Positions 61,733 through 64,000 of a DNA stretch of 64,000 nucleotides are shown here, one piece after another. Within the stretch, counting starts at the first letter, position 1, and every line of letters begins with the position of its first letter. The notes under the pieces were generated by a model. The model was not told the origin of the DNA and made no database searches. It saw only the letters and a program-made list of their open reading frames with translations. Source of the stretch: Nitrospirillum amazonense (GTDB lineage: Bacteria > Pseudomonadota > Alphaproteobacteria > Azospirillales > Azospirillaceae); the NCBI RefSeq assembly GCF_007828045.1, contig NZ_VITN01000028.1, forward strand, positions 1 to 64,000. Direction: 5' to 3'. Position numbers and translations under genes: made by a program.

Positions 61733-61746
61733 TTGACACAGCGCAA
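61733..61746. promoter_or_regulatory. FNR/NNR-type box upstream of nosR
   Basis: TTGAC-ACAG-CGCAA has the left half-site of NNR/DNR-type regulators and the same right half as the tatA-proximal box. Its centre is about 93 bases upstream of the nosR start. Confidence 0.6.
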
Positions 61747-61832
61747 AGCCGCGTCTGTCCTACCCCGGTAAAGCTATCCCGTAGCCGGAGCCGAATTGGT
61801 TCCCCCGCCCGCGAAGAACCGCCTTTAACGAC

Positions 61833-64000
61833 ATGCTGTCTCCCGCCCAGCCCAATCGGCCTCGGCCGATCGCGCCCCCGCTTGCCCACATGGCCCCTGG
61901 CTCCCCGCCCGGAAGCCCGCGGTGGCGGGGGGCGCTGCCCCCTCTCCTCGCCGTGCTGCTGGCTTGCCTGATGCTGGTGGTGGGCGGGATGGGACATGCG
62001 GCGCCGTCGCCCACCGCCAGCCACTTGGCGGACTATCTGGGCCAAGCCGACGCCGCCGCGTTGGTGCCCGGCGCCGATCATTTCGGCCCGGCGCGGGGCG
62101 CGCCACCGGTGGTCCCGGCAATGGCCGGCGGCAGGGTGGTGGGCTACGTCTACCTGAACAGCGATGTGGTCAACGCCGCCGGTTATTCCGGCCGCCCCAT
62201 TTCCATCCTCATCGGCATCGACGCCAACGCCCGCATCACCGGCGCCAAGCTGGTGGACCATCATGAACCCATCGTGCTGGTCGGCATTCCCGTGGCCAAG
62301 ATCGATCATTTCATCCAGGGCTATGTCGGCCGGACGGTGGCGGAGATGATGGCCGATACCGGGGGCAAACCGCCGGTGGACATCGTCTCCGGCGCCACCG
62401 TGACCGTCATGGTCATCGGCGACACCATCACCCGCTCCGCCATCAAGGTGGCGCGCACTCTGGGTCTGGGCGGGCTGGATAAACAGGACGACGCCACGGC
62501 CATGACGGCCCGGCCCGTGGTCAACGCCGGCCTGACCGGCACCGCCGATTGGACCACCCTGCTGGGCGACGGGTCCATCCGCCGCTTGTTGCTGCCGGTG
62601 GGTCAGGTCAACGAGGCCTTTCGCCAGGCCGGCGGTCCCGCCGCCGCCGCCCGGCCGGAACCCGGCCCCGACGACGACACCTTCATCGATTTGTACGCTG
62701 CCGTCGCCACCCTGCCGGTGGTGGGGCGCAGCCTGCTGGGCGAGGACGGGTACCAGCGCCTGACCAGTACCCTGAAGCCGGGGCAGCAGGCCGTCATCGT
62801 CGCCGGTATCGGGCGCTACTCCTTCAAAGGCTCCGGCTATGTGCGGGGCGGCATCTTCGACCGGATCGAGTTGATCCAGGGCGAGAACACCATCCGCTTC
62901 CACGACCGCAACCACACCCGCCTGGGAGCCCTGGCCGGCGACGCGCCGGACTTTCCCGATATAGGCCTGTTCACCATTCCAGACGGCAGCACCTTCGACG
63001 CCGCCCAGCCCTGGCGCCTGCGCCTGCTGGTCCAGCGCCAAGTGGCCACCCTGGACAAGGCCTTCATCACCTTCGACCTGGACTACGTCCCGCCGCAGAA
63101 ATACCTGAGCGTGCCGGCGCCCAAGACGGTCGTGCCCGCCGCGACGGCGACGGAAACGCCCACCGCCGGTGGCCAGCTATGGCGCCGCATGTGGGCGGGC
63201 GACCGGCTGGACCTGGTGCTGCTGGCCCTGCTGCTGGCCGTGGTCACAGGCATCTTCTTCTTCCAGCACGAATTAGTGCGCCGGCCCGTCCTCTATGACC
63301 GCGTGCGCCTGGGCGTGCTGGCCGCCTCCCTCCTTTGGCTGGGCTGGTGGAAGCACGCGCAATTGTCCGTGGTCAACATCCTGACCTTCTTCAACGCGCT
63401 GCGCACCGACTTCAGCTGGGATTACTTCCTGATGGAGCCGCTGCTGTTCGTGCTGTGGTTCGCTGTGGCCGCGTCCCTGCTGTTCTGGGGCCGGGGCGCC
63501 TTCTGCGGCTGGCTATGTCCCTTCGGTGCCCTGCAGGAGCTGACCAACCGCCTGGCCCGGCGCCTCAAGGTCAAGCAGATCAAGGTGCCGTTCAGCGTCC
63601 ACCAGCGCCTGTGGCCCATCAAGTACGTCATCTTCCTGGTCCTGTTCGGCCTGTCGCTGAACGAACTGGCCATGGCGGAAAAGGCGGCGGAGGTGGAGCC
63701 GTTCAAGACGGCCATCGTCCTGATCTTCTGGCGGTCCTGGCCCTTCGTGGTCTTCGCCGTGGCGCTGCTGCTGGCCAATCTGTTCATCGAGCGCTTCTTC
63801 TGCCGCTACCTGTGCCCGCTGGGGGCGGCGCTGGCCATTCCCGCGCGGCTGCGCATGTTCGACTGGCTGCGCCGTTATCGCGAATGCGGCAACCCCTGCC
63901 AGCGCTGCAGCAATGAATGCCCGGTGCAGGCCATCCACCCCGAGGGGCACATCAATCCCAACGAATGCATCCAGTGCCTGCATTGCCAGCTGCTGTACCA
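61833..64000 (+). CDS. nosR: NosR, nitrous oxide reductase maturation/electron donor protein (partial)
   Basis: The frame is open from ATG 61833 to the window end (722 complete codons), so the 3' end is missing. The protein has a signal/membrane segment (ALPPLLAVLLACLMLVV), a periplasmic FMN-binding domain with the flavinylation motif SGAT (Thr189), several membrane helices (after about residue 450), Cys motifs CGWLCPFGALQEL and CRYLCPLGAALA, and the ferredoxin-like clusters CGNPCQRCSNECPVQAI and CIQCLHC. This is the NosR/NirI layout, which supplies electrons and helps activate NosZ. The start has no good Shine-Dalgarno; ATG 61890 is an alternative. An FNR-type box precedes it. Confidence 0.93.
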   Translation, partial: MLSPAQPNRPRPIAPPLAHMAPGSPPGSPRWRGALPPLLAVLLACLMLVVGGMGHAAPSPTASHLADYLGQADAAALVPGADHFGPARGAPPVVPAMAGGRVVGYVYLNSDVVNAAGYSGRPISILIGIDANARITGAKLVDHHEPIVLVGIPVAKIDHFIQGYVGRTVAEMMADTGGKPPVDIVSGATVTVMVIGDTITRSAIKVARTLGLGGLDKQDDATAMTARPVVNAGLTGTADWTTLLGDGSIRRLLLPVGQVNEAFRQAGGPAAAARPEPGPDDDTFIDLYAAVATLPVVGRSLLGEDGYQRLTSTLKPGQQAVIVAGIGRYSFKGSGYVRGGIFDRIELIQGENTIRFHDRNHTRLGALAGDAPDFPDIGLFTIPDGSTFDAAQPWRLRLLVQRQVATLDKAFITFDLDYVPPQKYLSVPAPKTVVPAATATETPTAGGQLWRRMWAGDRLDLVLLALLLAVVTGIFFFQHELVRRPVLYDRVRLGVLAASLLWLGWWKHAQLSVVNILTFFNALRTDFSWDYFLMEPLLFVLWFAVAASLLFWGRGAFCGWLCPFGALQELTNRLARRLKVKQIKVPFSVHQRLWPIKYVIFLVLFGLSLNELAMAEKAAEVEPFKTAIVLIFWRSWPFVVFAVALLLANLFIERFFCRYLCPLGAALAIPARLRMFDWLRRYRECGNPCQRCSNECPVQAIHPEGHINPNECIQCLHCQLLY

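Noticed and set aside
1-64000. tRNA, rRNA, CRISPR arrays or insertion sequences
   Set aside because: Looked for on both strands by eye; no cloverleaf-like sequence, spaced repeats, transposase frame or terminal inverted repeats were seen.

Overview
The window is a GC-rich, gene-dense chromosomal segment of a proteobacterium. Most genes sit in short operons with ATGA or GTGA start/stop overlaps. The protein families suggest an alphaproteobacterium of the Rhodospirillales/Azospirillaceae kind: TPR-glycosyltransferase proteins, a CheB-CheR-PAS-HWE histidine kinase, Caulobacter-type TonB receptors, a DctB/DctD-like pair and a nos cluster start. This placement is inferred from gene content only. 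I see no rRNA, tRNA, CRISPR array or transposase.

Layout. 0.2-8.6 kb: a phospholipase D-type lipoprotein, an L-fucose-type pair (lactonase and FucP-like symporter), folD, and two tandem TPR/glycosyltransferase paralogues. 8.7-12.6 kb: a MarR-controlled AaeBXA-type efflux operon with an operator-like repeat. 12.8-14.2 kb: a prophage-like CI/Cro switch with repeated AAGTTGC sites. 14.2-20.9 kb: one minus-strand operon encoding a NitT/TauT ABC transporter, a DctB-like kinase, a DctD-like sigma-54 activator and a BKACE (DUF849) enzyme, preceded by a good sigma-54 promoter and a candidate upstream activator site. 21.3-24.5 kb: a secreted S9 peptidase, then an NlpC/P60-like protein translationally coupled to a small exported protein, a candidate toxin-immunity pair. 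24.5-26.7 kb: an Fsr-like exporter and a divergent AraC regulator. 27.2-34 kb: a probable catabolic cluster (cyclase-family hydrolase, MFS, TonB receptor, LLM monooxygenase, TetR). 34-38.9 kb: eutBC with an alpha/beta hydrolase, a putative metalloprotease and TspO. 39-40.9 kb: a LysR/quinone-oxidoreductase pair with less GC-biased codons. 41.1-47.5 kb: a plant-PPO-like tyrosinase, DUF2231 plus a sorbosone-dehydrogenase-like lipoprotein, and a TonB receptor. 47.7-56.6 kb: signalling genes (NarXL-like pair, chemoreceptor, CheB-CheR-HWE kinase with a small response regulator).

56.7-64 kb: a remnant of a PQQ dehydrogenase C-terminus, a divergent Lrp/AsnC regulator and a complete kynUAB operon (tryptophan to anthranilate) closed by a terminator. 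Then come tatA, a small Cys-rich protein and a ferritin-like protein, and nosR, which runs off the window. Three FNR/NNR-type boxes (TTG-N8-CAA) precede tatA and nosR and tie these genes into what looks like a denitrification regulon.

Most interesting items: the NlpC/P60-partner pair, the self-contained sigma-54 ABC/two-component/BKACE operon, the CI/Cro-like switch with its distal operator, and the FNR-boxed small genes beside nosR.
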